DNA of 64,000 bases. Origin: Musa acuminata AAA Group (Eukaryota > Streptophyta > Magnoliopsida > Zingiberales > Musaceae). The DNA lies in contig NC_088342.1 of assembly GCF_036884655.1 (NCBI RefSeq), forward strand, positions 18,067,501 through 18,131,500, in the 5' to 3' direction. Below, one piece after another: positions 32,841 through 44,590 of this stretch. Under the pieces are notes generated by a model that was given only the letters and a program-made list of their open reading frames with translations, did no database searches and had not been told where the DNA came from. Numbering within the stretch: position 1 is the stretch's first letter; each line of letters begins with the position of its first letter. A program made the translations under genes and the position numbers.

Positions 32841-34434
32841 TGTTGAATCTCGTATTTTGATGATGAAACCAATTGATAATTATGTTTATGTTTAACTATA
32901 TTTTGAGTGATGCAGGTCTACTCGATCAGTACTAGACAATTAAGGCAGGAGGAATTGACGTTGCGCCGGAGGAGATCACGTTAGGATATTGGATGGCAGA
33001 AGGCTTCGGACGTTGGGCATCGGGCCAAGAGCGGAATTGCGCCAAGGATATCGGCGTTGTGGAGGTCAACCGCCGATTGGGCAACAAGCCGCAAGAGAGG
33101 ACGATGCGCCGAAGAATCGGACGAAGTGCCAACCAATGACGTGTCGAGCAACAGAATGTCAATTCGCTTTATAATAATTGTCGAGATCGGAGTAGAGTTT
33201 TGGTTTATGTGTGTAGGATTAACTATGATAACGATGAAGACATAAAGCGAAACAAAGTGCTAGAGTCAAGCGCGAAGGATTCGTTGGGAGTTCGAGAGTT
33301 CGACGGAAGTCCGAAGGTTCGTCTGGAATGCTGCCGGAACTAGCCGAGAATGAGTAGGGAGCTTGCCGAAGGGTTTTTCGGAAGCTCGCTGGAAGGTTCG
33401 TTGGAAGTTCGCAGAGCTCGCCGAGAAAGATCGGAGCTTGCCGAAGAAGCTCATCGGAACTCACCAAGATCAAATCGTGAAGTCTAGGAGCTTGCCGGGA
33501 GTCCGCAGAATGGTTTCCGAGAGTTTATCGGAAGACCGTCGGAAGTTCGCCGGAAGCTCGTCGGAAGAAGTCTTGACTTATAAACTTTGTAATAGCTTAG
33601 AAAATGTCTTTAAATTCGTAGTTAGCACGTTAATTAGGGTTAGAATTAGGTGTTAATCCTATAACCCAAGTAGTGGCCAATTGGGCCTGAGTTCGGACTG
33701 GTTTGGGCCAAGTTTGGAGCCCAACCAGTGAGCTGATTTGGCCTAGGCGGTGGCACCGCCCAGCACCCGAGAGCTGGGCGGTGACACCTCCTTGGCTGGG
33801 CGGTTGCACCGTCCAGCATCCGAGCGCTGGGCGGTGGCACCGCTTGGCTGGGCGGTGGCACCTCCAGCATTCGGGAACCCAAAGAGAATTCAAATTTTGG
33901 AGCCCAAAATTTGAATCCTCTTGAGGCCTATAAATACCCCTCAAATCTCAGCTGAGAGAACAACTTTTTGAGCAGCAAGTGTTTGAGAGAAAGGTCTTAG
34001 AAAAGTCCTAGCTAATCTTGTTTTCATTTTGGTAGTGTTCACCTCCTTCTTTCTTGCTGAAAATTTGTAAGAGAGTGAACCGCTTGTAAAGAGTTGTAAG
34101 AGGGGTATTTACCCTTCCCTTTCAAGAGATTTGCTAGTGGAAGGTGGGAGCCTCATGGAAGAGGGGCCTCGCAAGTGGATGTAGGTCACTTGACCGAACC
34201 ACTTTAAAAACGGCGTAATCTCTGGTTTGCATTTCATTACTGCTATTTACATTACTGCAAACCCTCTTATTTGCTTTATTTCCTCATTACATTTACTGCA
34301 CAACTTTGCAAATATGCTTTCAAGTTAAACACTTCCGATTCCGATTTTTATCGTACGAAAGATTTGTCGAAACCAACATTTTAAGCCGCTGCACTAATTC
34401 ACCCCCCCCTCTTAGTGCCGCTCCGATCCTAACA
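32841..34434 (+). repeat. Element C 3' LTR
   Basis: 1,594 bp, TGTTGAATCTCGT ... CGATCCTAACA. TATA box at 33929-33936. Followed by TSD AGATG. Confidence 0.93.
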
Positions 34435-35094
34435 AGATGGGCACTGGAAGAAGAACTACAAAGAGTACCTTGCAGAAAGGGCGAAACAAAAGCTTGATGA
34501 AACTTCAGGTACATTCATGATTAGTCTCCATTTGTTAGACTCTTATGATAACACATGGGTATTGGATATCGGTAGTGCTTATCATATATGTAATTCGTTG
34601 CAGGTTCTAGCAAGGCCTAGGAGACTAGAGAGAGGCGAGATGGACCTCAAGATGGGTAATTGAGCAAAAGTTGCTGTAGTAGCCGTTGGCGAGGTCGCCC
34701 TACATCTACCTGGTGGAGCTTTTATTGCATTAGATGCATGTTATTTTGTTCCTTCTATTATCAAAAATATTATCTCCATTTCATGGACAGTTAGTGGATA
34801 TAAATTAGTTTTTGAGAACAATGGTTGTTCGATATTATTAGATGATAAGATCATCACGAAACGAACATTACATAATGGTTTATTTATGTTAGACACTACT
34901 CTACATATCATGAATGTAAATGTGTCCAAGAGGAAACAAGATGAGATGAACAATGCATACCTGTGGCATTGTAGGCTAGGTCACATCCATGAAAGAAGGA
35001 TTCAAAAGTTGCTAAATGATGGATATCTAGATCCATTCGACTATGTGACAATATGCAACTTGTGAGCCTTGCCTTCGTGGAAAACTGACCAACT
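34435..35094 (+). pseudogene. pol: Copia protease and gag-pre-integrase of element D
   Basis: After the TSD the D frame continues with the end of the zinc knuckle. The protease region follows: WVLDIGSAYHICNS near 34560-34600, where the active site reads D-I-G in place of D-T/S-G. The gag-pre-integrase motif LWHCRLGHIHERRIQKL is at 34962-35012. Stops at about 34663 and after CNL (about 35063) show decay. Confidence 0.82.
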
Positions 35095-35875
35095 CTCCAT
35101 TTAGTAGAACTGGAGAGAGAGCCACTAAGCTATTGGAACTCATACATAGTGATGTATGTGGACCCATGTCAACTCATGCCATTGGTGGTTACTCCTACTT
35201 CATTACCTTTACTGATGATTTCTCAAGGTATGGATATGTGTACTTAATGAAGTACAAGTCCGAGGCCTTTGAGAAATTTAGAGAGTATAAGAATGAGGTG
35301 GAGAACCAGATTGGAAAGAGTATCAAAACTCTTCGATCAGATCGGGGAGGTGAGTACTTAAGTACAGAGTTTACTCAGTTCCTCAAGGACCATGGGATAT
35401 TATCCCAATAGACACCTCAGCTCAATGGTGTCTCTGAAAGGAGAAATCGTATGTTATTAGACATTGTACGGTCCATGATGAGTTTCGCTGACCTACCCAT
35501 CTCATTCTAGGGATATGCCATAGAAACCGCAGCTTACCTTCTGAATAGAGTTCCAACTATGTCAGTAGTCTCTACACTATATGAGATATGGAAAGGGATG
35601 AAGCATGATCTTAAGGTTGTTAAGATTTGGGGCTACCTTGCCTACGTTAAAAGACACAACCTTGATAAGTTAGAATCAAGGACAGAGCGATGCAAATTTG
35701 TGGGATACCCCAAGGAAACTTGTGGGTATTATTTCTATCATCTCGAGGACCAAAAGATCTTTGTAGCTAAGAAAGCAGTGTTCCTTGAGAAGGAACACGT
35801 TCTTGGCGGAGATAGTGGGAGACTGGTAGAGTTGAACGAGGTTGGAGAACCAAGCTCAAGCACCATTCTATAGCC
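35095..35875 (+). pseudogene. pol: Copia integrase of element D
   Basis: 35133-35411 holds the rve core with the first two acidic residues (LIHSDVCGPM, LRSDRGGEYLS). A stop at 35409-35411 interrupts just before the third (NGVSERRNRM). After another stop near 35507 the frame resumes with AAYLLNRVPT and, at 35559-35873, the C-terminal region (VWNG-like KIWGYLAYVKRH, CKFVGYPKETCGYYFY). Stop at 35871-35873. Confidence 0.85.
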
Positions 35876-37445
35876 CGAGTCTATTCAGGTACCTAATAAA
35901 CAAGTTTCAACTTTATGTAGGTCTGATAGAGTATCCCATCCTCCTGAGAGATATGTGGGATATATTAGATGAGAGGATGTTGAGGATATTGATCCTCAGA
36001 CCTACGATGAGGCTATTATGAGTATAGACTCCGGGAAGTGGCAAGAAGCCATGAATTCTGAGATGGATTCTATGTACTCCAACAAGGTTTGGAACCTAGT
36101 TGATAAGCCCGAAGGTATTGTACCCATAGGTTGCAAGTGGATCTTTAAGAAAAAGATCGGAGTAGATGGAAAGGTAGAGACCTATAAAGCAAGACTAGTG
36201 GCTAAGGGGTATCGTCAAAGGCAAGGTGTTGACTACGATGAAACCTTCTCACCCGTAGCAATGCTAAAATCTATCAGAATTCTATTGGCTATTGCAGCAC
36301 ACTATAATTATGAGATCTGGCAAATGGATATGAAAACTGCATTCCTTAATGGGAACCTCGAGGAGGAGGTGTATATGATGCAACCTAAGGGATTCATGTC
36401 CAAAAACTGCCCAGATAAGGTGTGTAGGTTGCTTAGATCCATTTATGGACTAAAGCAAGCTTCCCGAAGTTGGAACATAAGATTTGATGAGACAATCAGA
36501 TCTTATGACTTCGTTAAGAACAAAGATGTGCCTTGTGTGTACAGGAAGGTAAGTGGGAGCGCTATCACCTTTTTGGTGTTATATGTGGATGACATCATAA
36601 TCATTGGGAATGACGTAGGAATGCTATCCACAGTAAAGACATGGTTATCTAGACACTTCTCCATAAAGGACTTAGGGGAAGCATCCTATATCTTGGGGAT
36701 TAGAATCTATAGAGATAGATCCAAGAGGAAGCTTGGCTTGTCCTAGTCCAGGTACATAGAAACCATTGTAAAAAGGTTTGGCATGGAAAATTCCAAGAGA
36801 GGTCTCATACCGATGAGACATGGGATATCGCTTTCTACGAGTATGTCCCCAAAGACTCCAGAAGAAAGGGCGAACATGGATATGATTCCTTATGCCTCGG
36901 TAATAGGGTCTATCATGTATGTCATGCTATGTACTAGGCCTGATATAGCGTATGCTCTGAGTGTCACGAGCAGGTATAAGGCGAATTCAGGCTTGGAGCA
37001 CTAGAAAGTAGTAAAGTGTATCCTTAAGTACTTGAGAAAGACTAAGGATCTTTTACTAGTATATGGAGGTAGTAGCCTTAAGGTTGAAGGCTACACAGAC
37101 TTAAGTTTTCAATCTGATGTTGATGATAGCAAGTCGAATTCAGGGTATGTGTACACCTTGAATAGAGGAGCAGTTTGCTAGAAGAGTTCCAAGCAAGATA
37201 CTACTGCTGACTCGACCACAGAGGCGGAGCACTTTGTTGCATCAGTTGCAGCAAAGGAGGGAGTCTGGTTGAAGAAGTTCATCACAGATTTGGGAGTCAT
37301 GCCGGGTAGCGAGGAGTCGATCTCCTTATACTGCGACAACAACGGGGCGATTGCTCAAGCGAAGGAAACTAGGTCTCATCAGAAATCTAAGCATGTTATG
37401 AGGAGGTTCCACCTTATCAGAGAGATCGTAACCGAGGAGATGTAA
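35876..37445 (+). pseudogene. pol: Copia RT-RNase H of element D
   Basis: RT at 36018-36746: [51 protein letters not shown], catalytic LYVDDIIIIGN. Stops at about 36744 and 37002 (both TAG) divide it from 36783-37004 (SVIGSIMYVMLCTRPDIAYA) and the RNase H part (VEGYTDLSFQSD, KSNSGYVY, STTEAEHFV, YCDNNGAI), which contains one more TAG near 37179. The end at about 37445 matches the usual copia polyprotein end. Confidence 0.85.
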
Positions 37446-37570
37446 CAGTAGAAAGAGTTTCATCCGAAGATAACATTGTAGATCCACTGACAAAGCTGTT
37501 GTCTCAGATTGTCTTTAAGCGTTACAGGGGTTTGATGGGGATCAGACACATAGGTGATTGGCTTTAGGTC

Positions 37571-37581
37571 AAGTGGGAGAT
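37571..37581 (+). promoter_or_regulatory. Polypurine tract, element D
   Basis: AAGTGGGAGAT immediately before the 3' LTR. The 125 bp upstream (37446-37570) hold only decayed polyprotein-end sequence. Confidence 0.7.
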
Positions 37582-39184
37582 TACTAGTCATAGGTGCCCA
37601 GCAAGCCAATCACGTGAGTGATGACACGTGTGACTTGATACAGAATCTTTTTTGCTTATTATATTTAGGCATATATCACTTTATAACTATTGCATATATG
37701 TATATATATATTGTGATATCCTTGGATTTGTGCAATTGGAATCAGATCGTGATGAGATCATGATAATGAGATCGATTCACCTTTAAACACAAATCCTAAA
37801 TAATCTCGGTCATAGGTTACTCGAGAGGGACATCGTGATAACCGGACAGACTAGTGTGTTGTATACCCGTCCATATGATTGATGTAGCTGGTCTCATAGC
37901 TGCTTGTGTAGGGACACTAGGGATACAGTACAGGTGCTCATTAGAGAATGAGTTCACTGATTGATCCGCTTACGGAATGCTGGATGGTTAATGATGCCTT
38001 ATTGTCAGACAGCGATTCCGTAGTCCTAGTGGTGTATCTGGTCCTTAGACTTGAGACACCAAGGATGCCTTGTATGAGTGCTCCACTCTTTAATACCAGA
38101 CTTATAGCTTTGGCTGTCCCAGATCTAGTACAGCTGGTCATTGGGAGTGGTAGTCGACCTTACGAGGGCTATTGAGTGTCGATAGAGGATCATCCACTCT
38201 CGACGTCATGAGAGGAATATCCCATGTGTTCTTGCTCAGACAAATCCCTGGTCAGGGTCATTCGGATTGAGAGAGAAAGAGTTCTCCGGGAGAATCCGAT
38301 TAGAGCGAAACTCGAGTAGAAACCGTATGGGTCTGACAGCACCATGCTCGATATACGGTCTCTGGGATATTAGATGGATGAGGGACTATAGGTACACGGT
38401 AACTGAGGATAGATAGGTCCAATGGATTGGATTCCCTTGTATCGTTTGGGGACTACGGCGTAGTGGCCTAGTACGTCCGTAGTCAAAGAGTCGAGTGAAT
38501 TATTACAGAGATAATAATTCACTGAGTTAGAAGGAGTTCTGACAGGTATGACTCACGGCTAGCTCGATATTGGACCTAGAGGGTCACACACATATGGTAG
38601 GCATTATGATGAGTAGAGGTTCGAATATGAGATATTCAACGGAGCCCTTGTCTTATTGGATATCCAATAAGCCCCTGAATTATTGGATCCCATGGACGAG
38701 ATCCAATAAGCGCCCATGAGAGATTATTAGATAGAGATCCACTAATCTAAAAGGCTTGGGTTATTGGATGCAGATCCAATACCCACTAGGGGAGGATCCA
38801 TTAGGGTTTGATAGGGGACCTCTATAAATAGGAGGGATTCAGAGCCTCAAAGGCTAGAGCCTTTGCTTGCCTCTCTTATTCTCCTTCACCTCTCCACCTT
38901 AAAGTAGGCCTAGAGTTTTGAGGAGCGTCGTCGTAGCCCTATTGTGTGGATCACCACTAGAGAGGAGGAAGCTTGACCTCCTTCACCCTCTCCTAAAGAT
39001 CTGCAAGGAAATAGGGATATACGATATCCCTAGGTAACACAATCTACTCTATACATAATTTTAAGTTTCACGGATTTTGCGCACCAATCTTCGCACGATG
39101 TCGAACATCTCTTTGGGAATCAGGGATTTTGTTTTCTTGCTCTTCCGCTATGCATCTGATGTCGCCCCTCAAGATTTCCCAATA
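37582..39184 (+). repeat. Element D 3' LTR
   Basis: 1,603 bp from TACTAGTCATAGG to CCCAATA, with TATA at 38823-38830. Scattered substitutions against the 5' LTR make D clearly older than B. Its last 1,094 bp take part in the tandem duplication. Confidence 0.9.
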
Positions 39185-40710
39185 GGTACAACCACCCAGA
39201 CTAGCAGTACCACCGCTTAACACAATCTCGAAGACTATGCCACGATAGTGCCACTTCTTGGGGCACTATTTGGGCCTTTTATTGGGCCCAACACAATCTT
39301 TACATGGGCCCAACTGGCCCCTAATTGGGTTGGCCCAAATCCAAACCCAATTACATACTAACTACGATTCCTAAGACATATTCTAAGCTAAACAAGTCTT
39401 TAATACCAGACTTATAGCTTTGGCTGTTCCAGATCTAGTACAACTGGTCATTGGGAGTGGTAGTCGACCTTACGAGGGCTATTGAGTGTCGATAGAGGAT
39501 CATCCACTCTCGACGTCATGAGAGGAATATCCCATGTGTTCTTGCTCAGACAAATCCCTGGCCAGTGTCATTCGGGTTGAGAGAGAAAGAGTTCTCCAGG
39601 AGAATCCGATTAGAGCGAGACTCGAGTAGAAACCGTATGGGTCTGACAGCACCATGCTCGATATACGGTCTCTGGGATATTAGATGGATGAGGGACTGTA
39701 GGTACACGGTAACTGAGGACAGATAGGTCTAATGGATTGGATTCCCCTGTATCGTTTGGGGACTACGGCGTAGTGGCCTAGTACGTCCGTAGTCAAAGAG
39801 TCGAGTGAATTATTACAGAGATAATAATTCACTGAGTTAGAAGGAGTTCTGACAGGTATGACTCACGGCTAGCTCGATATTGGGCATAGAGGGTCACACA
39901 CATATGGTAGGCATTACGATGAGTAGAGGTTCGAATATGAGATATTCAACGGAGCCCTTGTCTTATTGGATATCCAATAAGCCCCTAAATTATTGGATCC
40001 CATGGACGAGATCCAATAAGAGCCCATGAGAGATTATTGGATAGAGATCCACTAATCTAAAAGGCTTGGGTTATTGGATGCAGATCCAATACCCACTAGG
40101 GGAGGATCCATTAGGGTTTGATAGGGGACCTCTATAAATAGGAGGGATTCAGAGCCTCAAAGGCTAGAGCCTTTGCTTGCCTCTCTTATTCTCCTTCCCC
40201 TCTCCACCTCAGAGTAGGCCTAGAGTTTTGAGGAGCGTCGTCGCAGCCCTATTGTGTGGATCACCGCTAGAGAGGAGGATGCTTGACCTCCTTCACCCTC
40301 TCCTAAAGATCTACAAGGAAATAGGGATATACGATATCCCTAGGTAACACAATCTACTCTATACACAATTTTAAGTTTTATGGATTTTGCGCACCAATCT
40401 TCGCACGATGTCGAACATCTCTTTAGGAATCAGGGATTTTGTTTTCTTGCTCTTCCGCTGCGCATCTGATGTCGCCCCCCAAGATTTCCCAATAGGTACA
40501 ACCACCCAGACTAGCAGTACCACCGCTTGACACAATCTCGAAGACTATGCCACGATGGTGCCACTTCTTGGGGCACTATTTGGGCCTTTTATTGGGCCCA
40601 ACACAATCCTTACATGGGCCCAACTGGCCCCTAATTGGGTTGGCCCAAATCTAAACCCAATTACATACTAACTACGATTCCTAAGACATATTCTAAGCTA
40701 AACAAGTCTG
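38091..40710 (+). repeat. Tandem duplication of 1,310 bp across the D/E junction
   Basis: Unit 1 is 38091-39400 and unit 2 is 39401-40710. Each holds the last 1,094 bp of the D 3' LTR and 216 bp of the E LTR, including a second GGTAC at 40495-40499. The joint at 39400 (AAGTCTT then TAATACCAG) has about 4 bp of shared sequence with the unit start (CTCTT). The units keep register over their full length with only substitutions. Confidence 0.9.
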
Positions 40711-41418
40711 TAAGTCTAGTTTCTTCTAGCGAGATTCCAACGAACTTCCGACGATCTCTCGGCAATGTTCTAGCGAACTCCCGGCAAGCTCCTGGACTTC
40801 ACGATGATCTTCTTGGCAAGTTCCGATGAGCTTCTCTAGCAAGCTCTGAGACTTCTCTGTTGGTTTCGATAGAACTTCCGACGAACGTCCGGACTTCCGA
40901 CGAACTCTCGAACTCCCAACGAAATCGCGTCCTTGACTCCGGGACTTCATTAAATCGCGTCCTTGACTTCGGGACTTCATTTTGCTTCATGCCTTGGTAT
41001 CGTAGTTAATCCTACAAATATAAAACACACTTCAATCTAGACAATTAATACTAAGCATTAATCATGTTGTTTGGCATGTCATTGGTCCCTCGACGCTTCG
41101 TTTGATTCTTCGGCGCATCATCCTCTCTTGCGGCCTATAGCCCAATCGACCAGTTGACTCCGCAACTCTAATATCCTTGGTGCAATATCCGCTCTTCTTG
41201 GCCTGATGCCCGAATCCATGGCCCGAAGCCTTCTGTCGATATGTTGATCAATCCTCCGGCCCGACGTCCAATCTTCTGACTTATTTTCCTCCAGCCCAAC
41301 ATGATTCTTCCTACTGTAATTTTCTTATCCTGATTGAAGTATCCTACTTCACTCAAAACATAGATTAAAACATAAACACTTATCAATTAGTTTCATCATC
41401 AAAATATGAGATTCAACA
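40711..41418 (-). repeat. Element E 3' LTR, proximal part
   Basis: Continuation of the E LTR from 39185-39400 and its duplicate 40495-40710, ending GAGATTCAACA at 41418. Matches 45514-46194 of the other LTR. Contains repeated CTTCCGACGA and GAACTC words, with no gene. Confidence 0.85.
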
Positions 41419-43528
41419 ATCTCCCCCTTTTTGATGATGACAACCAATCAACGATGGAGTTAATCTTAACTCTTGGAGTTTAAACAAACTCCCCCTATCA
41501 ATATGCCATATTGATAGAAACTCTTGGATTCAAAAATCCAAGCAACATGTCATGATTAAATCATGCATAACATCAACATACTTCTCCCCCTTTGTCATCA
41601 ACAAAAAGGAGAAGTTCAATTCTCATGTGTTTAGACATAAAAGTTCAAATCATTGCATGAACAACATAATATCAAGTTTTATCATCATGCAAGCTAGCAA
41701 TTTTGAGATGTTCAAGAAAGCAACTCTTGCTTCTTGAAATATACAAGTTTGTAAATTTTGCTAGATGTGCAAGTTACAAGTTTTGCTTCTTGAGATAGGC
41801 AAGCTAGTGATGTTCAAGATAGTAAGCTCTTTCTTCTCAAAATATATAACTTCGAACACATTGCTTCTCTTAAGATTTGCAAGCTAGTTAGCAAGCTAGC
41901 AAAATTTGCTCCCCCTTTGTCATTGTCAAATAGAAGGGAATAATAGTACAATAGTATAATTCATTTCCCTTTACTATAATCTTCAAATCACGACAAGGGT
42001 TAAGTATTAACCTTATTTCAATATGTTTGTGCATCATTATAGTTTCAATTTACAACATGCATAATTTTAAAACTTTACATTTCATTTTTCATGCATGATA
42101 CCGAAATATAAATCAATCATCATTATAAGCATATCATACATGTTACTAAAACATTAAAAATTTTAAGCATTTATCTATATTTTGATCATGATTCCAAACA
42201 TTCATCATTTAGAGCATTCATGATACACATTATATACAATACATCACATACATCATTATAATAAAAAGTATAAGTATTGCATGTATCATTCCAAATATAA
42301 ATATTTCACATCATGATGGTATCAGTTTGTCAAATTTCATCCTCCCATGCATGATCATAACTTTTCCATCTTTTATCATTTGTATGTATCAAAATAAATT
42401 CATGAATATTTCATGCATTCATATCATCACATAAAGAATATCAAGAAGAATTAATTGGGTGATGAGATAAATATTTCATGAATACAAGGAATTGTACATA
42501 AAAATCATATCATGAGAGATAAAATATCAAAGATCGTGGAGATAAATCATGAGTATCAATAGACATATTATGATTCTTTTTGAATAACTCAAATAACGAA
42601 AAGAAAGAATCATAGTAGACAATCTTGATTAATAAAAAAAATTTTCGAGTTAAAATTTCAAGAATTCAAGAGAAAGCATGATTCATTTTAACAAATCTCC
42701 TCTTAAATAAATAACGAAAAGAATTCTTAGAAGATCATGATATAGATTTTCTTCTTTAGTAAACGACAAGAAGAAACATGGGAGATCAAATAAGAGATCT
42801 TGATTCATAAAAGATTTCATGTTATAAATTTCAAAAAATCAAGATAAAGCTTATTCAAATTCAAATCGTCACACCAAAATTATTTTCTAGAAATTCAAAA
42901 AAAATATAGATAGATTTGTTAATCTCCTTTTTGGAAAACTCGATAAAGTAAGGAAAAAGAAATCTTTCAAGGAGAAACCTATCCTCTTTTTAGTTGTTTC
43001 AATTCATGTGATTTATTTCATTTATGCCAAATAAATAAATGTATCAACATTTAAAACCGAAAAAGCCACTTTCATTACCATAAAAATCGATAATCCATCA
43101 ATCGCAAGAATCATCATGCATAATTTTGAAATATAAATTTATTAAGCATGATCTCAAATTACATTATTTTATGAAGCATGATTTCATATTTTCAATCAGA
43201 AGAATTTTGTTTGTTTATCATAAAATATGCATTTTCCTTTTTAGGTGAATCTAACTTTTCAAGCTTAGTTTTTGATACAAAATCCATGCATCATCATTAA
43301 GCATGATATCAAACTTCTTAATATTTTCATTAAGACATTAAGCATGGTTTCAATCAAAATCGAAAATCATCATAGGATCATCATTATTTCTTCTTGAAAA
43401 ACATTCATAAGATCATCATTAGATTTAAATCTAACATTTTATTCTATTATAAAACATGAAATTTTCATGAAAAATAATTATTCTAAACAAACAAAAATGC
43501 ATCATGAACAGAATCATGTAATTTTGAA
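41419..43528 (-). other. AT-rich noncoding tail of element E
   Basis: 2.1 kb, the minus-strand counterpart of the B and C internal tails. Polypurine tracts (seen here as CTCCCCCTTT) at about 41420-41431, 41489-41497, 41584-41593 and 41909-41918. Only short chance ORFs. Confidence 0.75.
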
Positions 43529-43925
43529 TTAAAATAAGAGGGTATCGATTACCGCATCGTCGAAAGCCGTTAAGGCGTAGTTTGCCACCTCGCCTTTGTT
43601 GATTTTCTCCTCGTCTTCGGATGAGCTCGATTCATCCCAAGGTGCTTCCTTCTTCTTGTGTTCATAGCAAGTAGTTGTGTTCTTTTTAAATTTATTTTTA
43701 TTTTTTAATTATTGTTTAATGAACTTTTTAAATTTCATAATGAGTTCAAGTTCACCATCACTTGAGCTTAAGTGGTCTTCGATTGTTCTTAGTCTGAAAT
43801 TCTTCATGTTCTTTGGAAGGTTGTTCTTGAGTTCTTTATGTGCATTGCACGTTATTTCATAGGTCATCAAAGACCCTATTAGTTCTTTAATCGGAAAGAT
43901 ATTCAAATTTTTTTATTCTTGAATT
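43529..43925 (-). pseudogene. gag: C-terminal half of gag-only Gag (element E)
   Basis: Minus strand: IFPIKELIGSLMTYE, ENNLPKN-like LKNNLPKN, then, after frame breaks, a segment matching the B tail (DESSSSEDEEK, GEVANYA) and a stop at 43529-43531. No zinc knuckle, so E belongs with B, C and N. The N-terminal half is lost at the F insertion. Confidence 0.8.
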
Positions 43926-44310
43926 TGTTAGGACTCTAACTAGGAGAGTCCTAATTGAGAGGGACATTCTGTTAGGACTCTAGCTAGGGGAGTCCTAATT
44001 GAGAGGGGCATTCATGTAGGAGGTTTTTTCTTAGAGAAGAATTAGGAGTTGTAAGGGAATAGGAGTCTTGAGTAGGAGTCCTATTAGGAGTTGGTTAGAA
44101 GTAAGAGTCTTAAGTAGGAGTCCTATTAGGAGTTAAGGTTTAGAATCCCTATAAATAGCCATATATTCCTTCTCTTTTCATAAGCAATAGATGAATCTTT
44201 TCTGCAGCCTTTGAGCAGCAACTTGGAGGGAGGAACCCCTATAGAGTTCCAAGGAGGCCGATCCCCTAAAGAGATCAACCCCAAGTTTAGAATCTGCAAG
44301 GGTTCTAACA
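43926..44310 (+). repeat. Gypsy LTR fragment F (G0 family)
   Basis: TGTTAGGACTC ... GGTTCTAACA, 385 bp, with TATAAATA at 44150-44157, homologous to 46594-46969. Its first 44 bp are duplicated in tandem (43926-43969 and 43970-44013). Followed by a PBS, so it is a 5' LTR. Confidence 0.85.
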
Positions 44311-44590
44311 CCTGGTATCAGAGCAGTGTTCTTGGCGTCTCGCTGCCCTTCCACAGCCATCCATCAACCCTCTACAACCATCCAAAGCAATTCCCACAAT
44401 TGCTTAAAAGATCGTCATCGAATTCCGCCATCATCTCCACCACCGCGGATCATCCTTTGATCTCCCCGTGAATTGCAACAGGTTCTAGTTTCCTACCTTA
44501 CTACTGCTGCAATTTAGTTATCCTTATTCAAAAATCCAAAAAAAAAAAATCGTTCCTATATTGCTGCATAAACTTTTCGTCACAAAGTTT
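44311..44590 (+). other. PBS and truncated leader of gypsy fragment F
   Basis: CCTGGTATCAGAGC at 44311-44324 complements initiator tRNA-Met. The next 265 bp are leader sequence without a gene, ending in an A-run (44530-44550). At about 44590 it joins the E 5' LTR without its first 15-20 bp, so the rest of F and part of E were deleted. Confidence 0.7.

Larger units (their letters stand above)
26886..34434 (+). mobile_element. Element C: gag-only SIRE-related retrotransposon
   Basis: 7,549 bp, same family as B, inserted in the zinc-knuckle codons of D gag with perfect TSD AGATG. LTRs 26886-28469 (1,584 bp) and 32841-34434 (1,594 bp). Internal: PBS, intact 306-codon gag, 3.4 kb AT-rich noncoding tail with purine tracts. 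No pol. Confidence 0.95.
22754..39184 (+). mobile_element. Element D: Ty1/copia retrotransposon, decayed, split by C
   Basis: Inserted in the E LTR with perfect TSD GGTAC (22749-22753, 39185-39189). About 8.9 kb without C. Order: 5' LTR 22754-24357, PBS, 1.76-kb leader, gag 26135-26885 (cut by C), then protease, integrase, RT and RNase H 34435-37445, purine tract, 3' LTR 37582-39184. The domain order (integrase before RT) and YVDD make it copia; I cannot assign the clade. Many stops. Both LTRs have TA...TA ends in place of TG...CA. Confidence 0.92.

Noticed and set aside
39401..40494. A second independent D-family solo LTR
   Set aside because: It lacks the LTR 5' part and is in exact register with 38091-39184, including E sequence beyond the TSD, so it is a tandem duplication.
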